Below, one piece after another: positions 16,290 to 24,902 of a stretch of DNA of 24,902 nt. Made by a program: the position numbers and the translations under genes. Origin of the DNA: an uncultured Corynebacterium sp. (GTDB lineage: Bacteria > Actinomycetota > Actinomycetes > Mycobacteriales > Mycobacteriaceae); contig NZ_CAMIBP010000033.1 of assembly GCF_946223165.1 (NCBI RefSeq), forward strand, positions 1-24,902, written 5' to 3'. The notes under the pieces are model-generated. The model made no database searches, had not been told where the DNA came from, and saw nothing but the letters and a program-made list of their open reading frames with translations. How positions within the stretch are numbered: the stretch's first letter is position 1; each line of letters begins with the position of its first letter.

Positions 16290-16318
16290 CAGACATTGCA
16301 GCGTGGTGGCGCTACAAT
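16290..16318 (+). promoter_or_regulatory. Promoter of HAD-IB phosphatase gene
   Basis: -35 CAGACA (16290-16295), a 17-base spacer and -10 TACAAT (16313-16318). The -10 ends eight bases before the ATG at 16327 and there is no Shine-Dalgarno sequence, so the transcript is probably leaderless. Confidence 0.6.
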
Positions 16319-16326
16319 AAGCGGCA

Positions 16327-17178
16327 ATGTCGACCTCCATGCCTTCGAAGAAGCCCTCCCCGCTCGCCCGCGCGAACCAGCGCGTCGCGGCGTTCTTCGA
16401 TCTGGACAAAACCATCATCGCCACCTCCTCGGCGTATGCGTTTGGCCGCGAATTCATGCACAACGGACTCATCAGCCCCGGCGAAGCCCTCCAGATGTCC
16501 CTGGCCAAGGCCACCTACATGATGGCCGGCCAAACCAGCGAGCAGATGGACTCCACCCGCGACCAGCTCTCCCACCTGGTCGCCGGCTGGTCTGTCGACG
16601 AGGTCGACGCCATCGTCACCGAGACCCTGCACACCGTGGTCACGCCCGCCATCTATGCCGAGGCTCGCGAGCTCATCGACTTCCACAAGGCCGCCGGCCA
16701 CCAAGTCGTCATCATCTCCGCCTCCGCCAGCGCGCTCGTCCACCCCATCGCCCAGGAGCTCGGCGTCGACCACGTCGCCGCCACCGAACTCGAGGTCGTC
16801 GACGGCGCATTCACCGGCGAGATCCTCTTCTATTGCAAGGGCCCCGGCAAGGCCGACGCGCTCCTCGACATCGCGCAGCGCGAGCGCATCGATCTCTCCG
16901 CCAGCTTCGCTTACTCGGACTCCGCCACGGACATCCCCATGCTCGAGCTCGTGGGCAACCCCGTCGCCGTTAACCCCGACCGCACCATGAAGAAATACGC
17001 CCTCGAGCAGGGCTGGGACATCCGCACCTTCAAGGACCCCGTCCCGCTGTTTACCCTGCCGGGCGCCAAGGAAGTGGGAATCGGCGCCGGCGTCGTCGCG
17101 GGCGTGGCAGCCGTCGTCGCCGTCGGCCTATGGCTCGCCGGCAAACCCGCCCTGTTCCAGCCCAAGTCTTCCGCCTAG
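16327..17178 (+). CDS. HAD-IB family phosphatase (SerB-like) with C-terminal membrane anchor
   Basis: This 283-residue HAD hydrolase has all four motifs. Motif I is FFDLDKTI with nucleophile Asp25 and Asp27, motif II is IISAS with Ser131, Lys175 lies in GPGKADAL, and motif IV is YSDSATDIPML with Asp198 and Asp202. It belongs with the phosphoserine-phosphatase-like HAD-IB group and matches Rv3661. The real substrate is unknown; relatives act on phosphoserine or lysophosphatidic acid. A hydrophobic segment at about 250-271 and a short basic tail suggest anchoring to the membrane, which fits a lipid or envelope substrate. It is transcribed divergently from the tad operon. Confidence 0.9.
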   Translation: MSTSMPSKKPSPLARANQRVAAFFDLDKTIIATSSAYAFGREFMHNGLISPGEALQMSLAKATYMMAGQTSEQMDSTRDQLSHLVAGWSVDEVDAIVTETLHTVVTPAIYAEARELIDFHKAAGHQVVIISASASALVHPIAQELGVDHVAATELEVVDGAFTGEILFYCKGPGKADALLDIAQRERIDLSASFAYSDSATDIPMLELVGNPVAVNPDRTMKKYALEQGWDIRTFKDPVPLFTLPGAKEVGIGAGVVAGVAAVVAVGLWLAGKPALFQPKSSA

Positions 17179-17849
17179 GCCGCCCGGGCGATGGCATCGG
17201 CCTCCTGCCCGCCAGCCTCCCACGCCCGCAAGAGCAGCACCAGCAACGGCCCCGGGTCGCCCGCCGCGTAGCCTGCCGATGCCGCCTCATACTCGCGCGC
17301 GTGCCGGTTCAGGTACGTCTCCGGCACGGCAAAACACCGCGGATCCAGCCCCGTGTGCACCGCCATCGCGCGCGCGGCCACCCGCCCCACGACCTCGCTG
17401 CGCTCCCCGAACAGACGAAACGCGGCAATCTCCGCGTGCACCACCGCCGGCGCCAGACGGTCAAACTCCACCCCGGCGCCCGTCGTCATGAGCCGCGCGA
17501 GCGCCTGCAGCCGCGGCCCCGCCCCCGGCACCGGAATCCCCTCGCCGCCGGCCGCCACGTCCACCCGCGCCAACACGCCCAGCGGCGCGCGCGCAAACGA
17601 CCGCACCGTCGTCGTGAGCAGCTCCGGCGCCAGCACCGAAAAGGCTGAGACCTCCGGCCCTGCCGTCGCGCGCAGGTCCGCGGAGCTCACCCGCGCGCCG
17701 CGCAACAACGACTCCGAAGAAATCACGTCCGGCTTGCGCAAACCCGCCGGTCGGCGGTGCGCCCGGGCGATCGCGGCGACGGCACCCGCGGCGGCATCGG
17801 CAAGCCCGGGCAGCTCGGCCAGCGGGGCCAACGGGTCAAAGTTGTCCAT
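17175..17849 (-). CDS. Rv3662c-like protein with degenerate Fic-type core
   Basis: This 224-residue protein is conserved beside the tad cluster and usually carries no clear function. I see a Fic-like pattern: APAVVHAEIAAF (133-144), then FRLFGERSEVVGR (144-156) where Fic proteins have HPFxDGNGRxxR, then VHTGLDPRCFAVPE and a YAAGDPGPLLVLLLRA helix (194-209), which matches the Fic C-terminal helix. Phe147, Glu149 and Arg156 align, but the catalytic His and the GNGR loop are lost, so AMP transfer is unlikely. It overlaps the phosphatase end by four bases on the opposite strand. A -10 TATCCT lies eight bases before the ATG (leaderless). Codons 16-19 carry the iterated 13-mer. The Fic relation is inference. 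Confidence 0.75.
   Translation of the reverse strand: MDNFDPLAPLAELPGLADAAAGAVAAIARAHRRPAGLRKPDVISSESLLRGARVSSADLRATAGPEVSAFSVLAPELLTTTVRSFARAPLGVLARVDVAAGGEGIPVPGAGPRLQALARLMTTGAGVEFDRLAPAVVHAEIAAFRLFGERSEVVGRVAARAMAVHTGLDPRCFAVPETYLNRHAREYEAASAGYAAGDPGPLLVLLLRAWEAGGQEADAIARAA
17793..17805 (-). repeat. Iterated 13-mer, copy 5 (in Fic-like gene)
   Basis: GCTTGCCGATGCC in sense orientation; encodes Leu-Ala-Asp-Ala. Confidence 0.8.
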
Positions 17850-17857
17850 AATTGGTT

Positions 17858-17863
17858 AGGATA
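17858..17863 (-). promoter_or_regulatory. Putative -10 box of the Fic-like gene
   Basis: Minus-strand TATCCT ends eight bases before the ATG at 17849. A loose -35 (TTGCGT) lies 19 bases upstream. This predicts a leaderless transcript. Confidence 0.35.
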
Positions 17864-17902
17864 GTTCTCATTACTTACTAAAACGCAAGGAAGGTTCCTA
17901 CC

Positions 17903-18403
17903 GTGAGCAACGACGGCCTGTACACCAGCGGCTCCGACCAGTTCGCGCCGCGCGCCAACTCCATCCCGCTCGCAGACGTGGACACGTCCAAGTCCGGCGA
18001 GGCCTCGATCGGCCAGCTCGTCTCCAACGCCTCCGAGCAGATTTCTACGCTTATCCGCTCCGAAATGGAACTGGCCAAGACTGAGTTGACCGCGTCCGCC
18101 AAGAAGGGCGCCATCGGCGGCGGCTTCTTCGGCGTCGCCGGCACCATCGCCCTGTACAGCTCCTTCTTCTTTTTCTTCTTCCTCGCGGAGCTGCTCGCCG
18201 TCTGGCTGGACCGCTGGGCCGCGTTCCTCATCGTCTTCTGCATCATGCTGGTCCTCGCGGGCATCCTCGCCCTCATCGGCCTGCAGAACGTAAAGAAGGT
18301 CAAGAAGCCCGAGGCCACCATCGCCTCCGCCAAATCGCTCACGGACCTCGTGCCGGGCAAGGCCCAGAAGTCCGTCGAGCGCCGCAACGGCCTGTACACC
18401 TAA
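17903..18403 (+). CDS. Actinobacterial holin-X family (Phage_holin_3_6) membrane protein
   Basis: This 166-residue protein has an amphipathic helix (SIGQLVSNASEQISTLIRSEMELAKTEL, split by the typical LIRxEMELAKxEL block at 50-62), two membrane helices (about 71-101 and 106-127, the first with six consecutive Phe at 88-93) and a basic tail. It matches Rv3669 and the PF07332 family; a true lysis role is not established for chromosomal members. GTG at 17903 is supported by AAGGAAGG eight bases upstream. Both ends carry the same tetrapeptide GLYT (residues 5-8 and 163-166). A terminator hairpin follows. Confidence 0.85.
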   Translation: MSNDGLYTSGSDQFAPRANSIPLADVDTSKSGEASIGQLVSNASEQISTLIRSEMELAKTELTASAKKGAIGGGFFGVAGTIALYSSFFFFFFLAELLAVWLDRWAAFLIVFCIMLVLAGILALIGLQNVKKVKKPEATIASAKSLTDLVPGKAQKSVERRNGLYT

Positions 18404-18419
18404 GGTCCACCGCACCCCG

Positions 18420-18446
18420 CCGCCCTACCGCATGGAGGGCGGTTTT
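18420..18446 (+). terminator. Intrinsic terminator after the holin-like gene
   Basis: CCGCCCT (18420-18426) pairs with AGGGCGG (18436-18442), followed by TTTT. The hairpin ends just eight bases before the ribosome-binding site of the next gene, so it could also act as an attenuator for the hydrolase. Confidence 0.7.
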
Positions 18447-18465
18447 CCCATGTAAGGAGGCTTCC

Positions 18466-19377
18466 ATGGCCCCGTTATCCCCACACGTCGTCGAGCTCGA
18501 TGGCCCTTGGCGCCACGAGTACCTCCACACCCGGGGCGTCCGCCTCCACGCCGCCACTCTCGGTCAGCCCGACGCCCCTCTCATCCTCTGCATCCACGGG
18601 GCTGTCGGCGGGTGGTTCGACTACCAATCGGTGCTCGCCCCGCTTGCCGATGCCGGCTTCCACGTCGCCGCCATCGATCTGCGCGGCTACGGCCTCTCCG
18701 ACAAGCCCCCCGTAGAGATGGGCCAGGATATCCGCACACTCATCGGTGATATCACCGGCGCCATCCAGGCCCTCGGCCACGACAAGGCAGTACTGGTCGG
18801 CAACGACACCGGCGCGGGACTGGCCTGGACCGTCGCATGCGAGCGCCCCGACCGCGTCTCCGGCGTCGTGTCCATCTCCGGCGCGCACCCGATCGACCTG
18901 CGCCGCGCGATCGCCGCCCGCCCCTGGGACTTCAGCTGGATGCTCCTGCGCTCCGCGGGCGTCCGCCTGCCGCTGCCCCTCACCTCTCGCCTCCCGCTTG
19001 ACTTCCTTGTGCGCCAGGACCTGCAGCTCAACATGGCCGACGCAAGCGCCCACCCAGACGTCGCGGAACTGCGCACGCAAGCCATCAACATCGACCACAC
19101 CTTCCGCGGCTCCGTGTGGAACCACCGGCTACTCACCGCGCCGCTGCCAGTGGGCAGCATCGGGGCGCGCGCACTGTGCCCGGTGCTCTTCCTCCACGCG
19201 GATCAGCAGCCCTGGAACCCCATCATCCGCCGCGCCCGCAGGCGCGCCCGCCAAGTGGCCGTCGTGCACGTCCCCGGCACGAGAAACCTTCCGCATATTG
19301 AGGATCCACGCGGTTTTGTTGATGCTGTCATCCATTGGGCCAGCTCACCCCCGGTTGTGGGGTCTATCGCTCGATAG
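18466..19377 (+). CDS. Alpha/beta hydrolase, epoxide hydrolase-like (EphE-type)
   Basis: This 303-residue alpha/beta hydrolase has the oxyanion region IHGAVGGW (43-50), the nucleophile elbow VGNDTGAG (111-118) with Asp114, and the likely catalytic His277 in LPHIEDP. An Asp nucleophile points to an epoxide hydrolase or haloalkane dehalogenase. Position next to the Rv3669-like gene matches Rv3670 (EphE), which favours epoxide hydrolase. The usual HGxP motif is HGAV here, an odd substitution near the oxyanion hole. A strong AAGGAGG lies five bases before the ATG. Codons 60-63 carry the iterated 13-mer. The substrate is unknown. Confidence 0.82.
   Translation: MAPLSPHVVELDGPWRHEYLHTRGVRLHAATLGQPDAPLILCIHGAVGGWFDYQSVLAPLADAGFHVAAIDLRGYGLSDKPPVEMGQDIRTLIGDITGAIQALGHDKAVLVGNDTGAGLAWTVACERPDRVSGVVSISGAHPIDLRRAIAARPWDFSWMLLRSAGVRLPLPLTSRLPLDFLVRQDLQLNMADASAHPDVAELRTQAINIDHTFRGSVWNHRLLTAPLPVGSIGARALCPVLFLHADQQPWNPIIRRARRRARQVAVVHVPGTRNLPHIEDPRGFVDAVIHWASSPPVVGSIAR
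18642..18654 (+). repeat. Iterated 13-mer, copy 6 (in alpha/beta hydrolase)
   Basis: GCTTGCCGATGCC in sense orientation; encodes Leu-Ala-Asp-Ala. Confidence 0.8.
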
Positions 19378-19426
19378 AAAACCTCCATTGACGCGCAACA
19401 ATGAAAAAAGCTTTGCGCATATTTTG

Positions 19427-19442
19427 CACATGCTTGCATGTG
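19427..19442. promoter_or_regulatory. Perfect 7-2-7 palindrome, candidate operator of the dpp operon
   Basis: CACATGC-TT-GCATGTG is a perfect dyad that covers the -35 hexamer TTGCAT of the predicted dppA promoter. Position suggests repression by a dimeric regulator. It does not fit the GlxR pattern TGTGANNNNNNTCACA. The regulator is unknown. Confidence 0.5.
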
Positions 19443-19462
19443 AGCTGGGTCCCGGGTATTTT
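19434..19462 (+). promoter_or_regulatory. Promoter of the dppABCD operon
   Basis: -35 TTGCAT (19434-19439), 17-base spacer, -10 TATTTT (19457-19462). Transcription should start near 19469, giving a leader of about 50 bases with GGAGG at 19503-19507 before the ATG at 19519. Confidence 0.55.
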
Positions 19463-19518
19463 GATCTGCAATCCTGATCACAGGTAGCTCATCTCTCACA
19501 CTGGAGGACCCCTTCCCC

Positions 19519-21117
19519 ATGCAGATCAAGAAGTCCTTTGCACTGCTGACTGCCGCGGTTGCGTCCATTTCTTTGGCAGCCTGCAGCTCCGACTCTTCCG
19601 ACAGCGCCTCGTCCGACTCGTCCAGCGGCGGCGACAACTACATCCTCGCCAACGGAACCGAGCCGCAGAACCCACTCCTGCCGGGCAACACCAACGAGGT
19701 CGGCGGCGGCAACATCATGGGCAACATCTTCGCAGGCCTCGTCTACTACGACGAGACCGGCGCAGTCCAGAACGAGATCGCCGAATCCATCGAGCCCAAT
19801 GACGACAACACCGAGTTCACCGTCAAGCTCAAGGATTGGAAGTTCTCCGACGGCACCGACGTCACCGCCAACTCCTTCGTGGATGCGTGGAACTACGCCG
19901 TGGCCAACGACCAGCTCAACGGCTACTTCTTCGAGCCCATCAAGGGCTATGCGGAGGGCGTCGAGTCCCTCGAAGGCCTTAAGGTCATCGACGACAAGAC
20001 CTTCACCATCACCCTGAGCCAGTCCGAGGCCGACTTCCCGCAGCGTCTGGGTTACACCGCCTTCTTCCCGCTGCCGGAATCCGCCTTCGACGACATGGAC
20101 GCCTTCGGCGAGAGCCCCATCTCCACCGGCCCCTACAAGCTGGCTGAGTGGAACCACAACCAGGACGCCACCATCGTTCCGAATGAGAACTACACGGGCG
20201 GCCGCACCCCAAAGAACGACGGCGTGAAGTTCGTCTTCTACCCCACCCAGGACTCCGCCTACTCCGACCTGCTGGGCGGCAACCTCGACGTTCTGGATGC
20301 CATCCCGGACTCCGCCTTCGCCACCTAAGAGTCCGAGCTGGGCGACCGCGCCATCAACCAGGCCTCCGCCGTCTTCCAGTCCTTCACCATCCCGGAGCGC
20401 CTCGAGCACTTCGAAGGCGAGGAGGGCAAGCTGCGCCGCCGGGCCCTGTCCTACGCCATCAACCGCGAGGAAATCACCGACACCATTTTCCAGGGCACCC
20501 GCACCCCGGCCAAGGACTTCACCTCGCCGACACTGCCGGGCTACTCCGAGGACATCGAGGGCAACGACGTCCTCAACTACGACCCGGAGAAGGCCAAGGA
20601 GCTCTGGGCCAAGGCCGACAAGATCTCCCCGTGGTCCGGTTCCTTCGAGATCGCCTACAACACCGACGGTGGTCACCAGAGCTGGGTCGACGCCGTGACC
20701 AACTCCATCAAGAACACCCTCGGCATCGAGGCCGTGGGCGCCCCGTACCCGGACTTCAAGTCCCTGCGCGACGAGGTCACCAACCGCACCATCACCACCG
20801 GTTTCCGTACCGGCTGGCAGGCCGACTATCCGTCCCTGGGCAACTTCCTGACTGCGCTCTACGGCACCGGCGCAGGCTCTAACGACGGCGACTACTCCAA
20901 CCCCGAGTTCGACGCCAAGATGAAGGAAGCCGCGGGCGCATCCTCCACGGACGAGTCCAACAAGCTCTACAACGACGGCCAGGCCATCCTCTTCCAGGAC
21001 CTGCCGGCCATCCCGCTGTGGTACGCCAACGTCACCGGCGGCTACTCCGAGAAGGTCTCCGACGTAGTCTTCAACTGGAAGTCCCAGCCGATCTTCTACA
21101 ACATCACCAAGAGCTAA
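19519..21117 (+). pseudogene. dppA: Peptide ABC transporter substrate-binding lipoprotein, interrupted by an in-frame TAA
   Basis: The full frame would encode 532 residues of an SBP_bac_5 (DppA/OppA-type) binding lipoprotein. The signal peptide MQIKKSFALLTAAVASISLA ends in lipobox LAAC with Cys22. The N-terminal lobe has PNDDNTEFTVKLKDWKFSDG and SPISTGPYKLAEW; the C-terminal lobe has RRRALSYAINREEIT, GWQADYPSLGNFL and IPLWYANVTGGY. Codon 270 (20326-20328) is TAA, yet the same frame continues without any other lesion to the TAA at 21115-21117. One base change (for example from the Tyr codon TAC) explains it. The truncated 269-residue product lacks the second lobe and should not bind peptide. 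A sequencing error, recent mutation, or phase-variable/readthrough stop cannot be told apart here. dppBCD downstream are intact. Confidence 0.85.
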
Positions 21118-21138
21118 CCCTTGCTGATGCCACACTAG

Positions 21139-21166
21139 GCCCCCGTCCCGTCGCCGGGGCGCGGGG
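21139..21166 (+). terminator. GC-rich hairpin between dppA and dppB
   Basis: CCCC-GT-CCCG-TCGC-CGGG-GCGC-GGGG forms an interrupted stem just after the dppA stop and is followed by TCTTATCT. Such structures often protect binding-protein mRNA or reduce read-through, so that the binding protein is made in excess of the permease. It may be only a partial terminator. Confidence 0.5.
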
Positions 21167-21251
21167 TCTTATCTGTCGATTAGCCGAAAGGCAGTCGCAG
21201 CCCCCAACAATTTTCCTTCGATAACCACATATCCAGCTAAAGGACCACACT

Positions 21252-22181
21252 ATGTTGCGCTACATCTGGCGACGAGTGCTCCAGATGATCCCGGTGTTCT
21301 TCGGCGCCACGCTGCTCATCTACGCTCTCGTCTTCCTCATGCCAGGCGACCCCGTAGAAGCCCTCGGCGGCGACCGCGGCCTCACCGAAGCCGCCCGCGC
21401 CCGCATCGCGGCCGAATACAACCTGGACAAGCCCTTCCTCATCCAGTACTTGCTCTACGTCAAGGGCATCCTCCAATTCGACTTCGGCACCACCTTCTCC
21501 GGAGTCAAGGTCACCGAGGTCATGGCCAACGCCTTCCCGGTCACCCTCAAGCTGGCCTTCATGGCCATCATCTTCGAGTCCGTCCTAGGCATCATCTTCG
21601 GCTTCATCGCCGGCGTGCGCCGCGGCGGCATCTTTGACTCGACCGTTCTGGTCTTCTCCCTCTTCGTCATCGCCGTGCCGTCATTCGTCGTCGGCTTCGT
21701 CTTCCAATACCTGGTCGGCATCAAGTGGGGTCTACTACCCGTCACGGTCGGATCGAACGCCTCCTTTAAGTCGCTGCTCATGCCCGCCATCGTGCTGGGC
21801 TCGATGTCGTTCGCGTACATCATCCGACTCACCCGCCAATCCGTGAGCGAAAACCTGCGCGCCGACTACGTCCGCACTGCCCGCGCCAAGGGCCTCGCCG
21901 GCCTTACGGTCATGAACCGCCACGTCCTGCGCAACTCGCTCATCCCCGTCGCCACCTTCATCGGTACCGACCTGGGCGCCCTGATGACCGGCGCCATCAT
22001 CACCGAAGGCATCTTCGGCGTCAACGGAGTCGGCGGCACCATGTACCAGGCCATCCTCCGCGGCGAGCCGACCACCATCGTGTCGTTCACCACCGTCCTG
22101 GTCCTCATCTACATCATCTCCAACCTGCTGGTTGACCTCCTGTACGCCGTTCTCGACCCGAGGATTCGCTATGACGCCTAA
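21252..22181 (+). CDS. dppB: Peptide ABC transporter permease DppB
   Basis: This 309-residue inner-membrane permease has six predicted helices. The N-terminal signature is LRYIWRRVLQMIPVFFGATL, and the PGDPVEALGG motif (31-40) is typical of the DppB/OppB type. The EAA loop ADYVRTARAKGLAGLTVMNR (about residues 203-222) contacts the ATPase. AAAGGA lies seven bases before the ATG. A 134-base gap with a hairpin separates it from dppA; its end overlaps dppC by 11 bases. Counterpart of Rv3665c. Confidence 0.93.
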   Translation: MLRYIWRRVLQMIPVFFGATLLIYALVFLMPGDPVEALGGDRGLTEAARARIAAEYNLDKPFLIQYLLYVKGILQFDFGTTFSGVKVTEVMANAFPVTLKLAFMAIIFESVLGIIFGFIAGVRRGGIFDSTVLVFSLFVIAVPSFVVGFVFQYLVGIKWGLLPVTVGSNASFKSLLMPAIVLGSMSFAYIIRLTRQSVSENLRADYVRTARAKGLAGLTVMNRHVLRNSLIPVATFIGTDLGALMTGAIITEGIFGVNGVGGTMYQAILRGEPTTIVSFTTVLVLIYIISNLLVDLLYAVLDPRIRYDA

Positions 22182-23111
22182 GCCCAACCAAGAACATTTC
22201 GTCTCCGACGTCGACGAGACCGGTCTCGGTGCCGTCGATGCCGTCAAAGACGAGTCCACACCGGCCTCCCAGTGGGGCGAAGCCTGGCGCTACCTGCGCC
22301 GCCGCCCGCTGTTCTGGATCGCCGGAATCATGATCCTGCTCGCTCTCCTGTTGGCACTCTTCCCGAGCCTGTTTACCAACACGGACCCGCGCTTCTGCGA
22401 GCTCTCCAACTCGCTCAAGCCCCCGGCCTCGGGCCACCCATTCGGTTTCAACCGCCAGGGTTGCGATATCTACGCCCGCGTCATCTACGGGGCGCGCGCC
22501 TCCGTCTTCGTGGGCGTGCTGGCCACCCTCATCGTCACCATCATCGGTTCCCTCGTCGGCGCCATCGCCGGTTTTTACGGCGGCTGGCTGGACGCCGTGC
22601 TCTCCCGCATCACCGATATCTTCTTCGCCGTCCCGCTCGTGCTGGCCGCCATCGTGGTCATGCAGCTGTTCAAGGAGCACCGCAACATCCTCGTGGTGGC
22701 CATCGTGCTTGGCGCGTTCGGCTGGGTCTCCATCGCCCGCATCACCCGCGGCGCGGTGCTCTCGGTGAAAAACGACGAGTTCGTCCAAGCCGCCCGCTCC
22801 GTCGGCGCCTCGAACGGGCATATCCTGTTCAGCCACATTATGCCCAACGCAGCCGCGCCGATTATCTCTTACGCCACCGTGGCCCTGGGCACCTTCATCG
22901 TCGCGGAAGCCACGCTGTCCTTCCTGGGCATCGGCCTGCCGCCGACGATCGTCTCGTGGGGCGGCGACATCGCCCAAGCCCAGCAGTCTCTCCGCACGAA
23001 CCCGGGCATCCTGTTCTACCCGGCCGGCGCACTGGGCTTGACCGTGCTGAGCTTCATCATGATGGGCGACGTCGTGCGCGACGCCCTCGATCCGAAGGCG
23101 AGGACCCGCTA

Positions 23112-23112
<1 letters not shown>
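22171..23112 (+). CDS. dppC: Peptide ABC transporter permease DppC
   Basis: This 313-residue second permease has a long hydrophilic N terminus (about 45 residues) before the first helix, as in DppC/OppC. The family block HPFGFNRQGCDIYARVIYGA is clear, and the EAA loop is FVQAARSVGASNGHILFSH. The ATG at 22171, seven bases after GAGG, is preferred to the 13-residue upstream extension; it overlaps the dppB stop by 11 bases. It ends TAATG with dppD. Counterpart of Rv3664c. Confidence 0.93.
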
Positions 23113-24803
<1,691 letters not shown>

Positions 24804-24829
24804 CTATCCAGGCTGTCGTCCCTAGCCGT

Positions 24830-24902
24830 CTAGCTGGTGTCGAAGACGATGGGTCCGCCGTAGGGCGGTTGCCATCCGATGCGCAGTCCGACCCGAACGA
24901 TT
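24830..24902 (-). CDS. 3' end of an unidentified gene (partial)
   Basis: An open frame enters from the right edge on the minus strand and ends at TAG (24832-24830). The visible C terminus is 23 residues ending GWQPPYGGPIVFDTS. The codon choice (GC-rich third positions) looks coding. I do not recognise the family from this tail. It is convergent with dppD, 26 bases between stops, with no obvious terminator hairpin. Confidence 0.5.
   Translation of the reverse strand, partial: IVRVGLRIGWQPPYGGPIVFDTS

Noticed and set aside
19440..19455. GlxR (cAMP-dependent) site in the dpp promoter
   Set aside because: Only the left half TGTGA matches; the right half TCACA is absent. No convincing GlxR site was found in the window despite the nearby cyclase.
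20326..20328. Programmed recoding of the dppA stop codon
   Set aside because: TAA is not a selenocysteine or pyrrolysine codon and no stimulatory structure is evident just downstream; a plain mutation or base error is simpler.
19489..21135. 548-codon open frame on the minus strand opposite dppA
   Set aside because: It is a GC-driven shadow of dppA; the encoded protein is Gly/Val-rich without recognisable domains, while the plus strand gives a clear binding protein in one frame.
22132..22170. 13-residue extension of DppC
   Set aside because: It lies inside dppB coding sequence; the ATG at 22171 has GAGG at the right distance and gives the usual N terminus.

Overview
The window is GC-rich and almost fully coding. 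It comes from an actinobacterium of the Mycobacteriales, most likely a Corynebacterium. Gene content and order follow the Mycobacterium tuberculosis Rv3644c-Rv3670 segment as I remember it: holB, class III adenylate cyclase, topA, cold shock protein, DECH helicase, the helicase/secretion Tad cluster, HAD-IB phosphatase, Rv3662c-like protein, holin-like protein, EphE-like hydrolase and dppABCD. The genus is inferred from synteny and protein style, not from a marker gene.

Layout. At the left edge lie a tRNA-Thr(CGU) and holB (minus strand), divergent from a membrane adenylate cyclase and a DUF418 membrane protein (plus). A repeat-rich convergent terminator separates these from topA and a coupled YhhN-like membrane gene (minus). 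A 343-bp AT-richer intergenic region divides topA from a DedA-family gene (plus). Then come cspA (minus) and a long DECH-box helicase (plus), which converges on a seven-gene minus-strand operon: CpaE/Ssd-like, TadA, TadB, TadC, Flp pilin, TadE and a TadE-like protein. From the same intergenic region, which carries two perfect DnaA boxes, a HAD-IB phosphatase runs the other way. Next are a degenerate Fic-like protein (minus), a holin-X-like membrane protein and an alpha/beta hydrolase (plus). The right end is a dppABCD peptide-uptake operon (plus) and the 3' tip of an unidentified minus-strand gene.

How the genes work together. The Tad cluster should build Flp-type pili, with TadA as motor, TadB/TadC as inner-membrane platform and Flp/TadE proteins as pseudopilins; no prepilin peptidase is present here. 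The dpp operon should import di- or oligopeptides, but dppA carries an in-frame TAA at codon 270 with a clean reading frame on both sides, so the binding protein is broken in this sequence.

Most unusual signal. The 13-mer GCTTGCCGATGCC occurs six times exactly (1345, 4764, 8854, 9413, 17793, 18642). Five copies lie in unrelated genes, always spelling Leu-Ala-Asp-Ala with the same codons; one is intergenic, on the shoulder of a terminator hairpin. This looks like a genome-wide iterated word of the uptake-sequence or chromosome-organisation kind. I do not recognise it as described.
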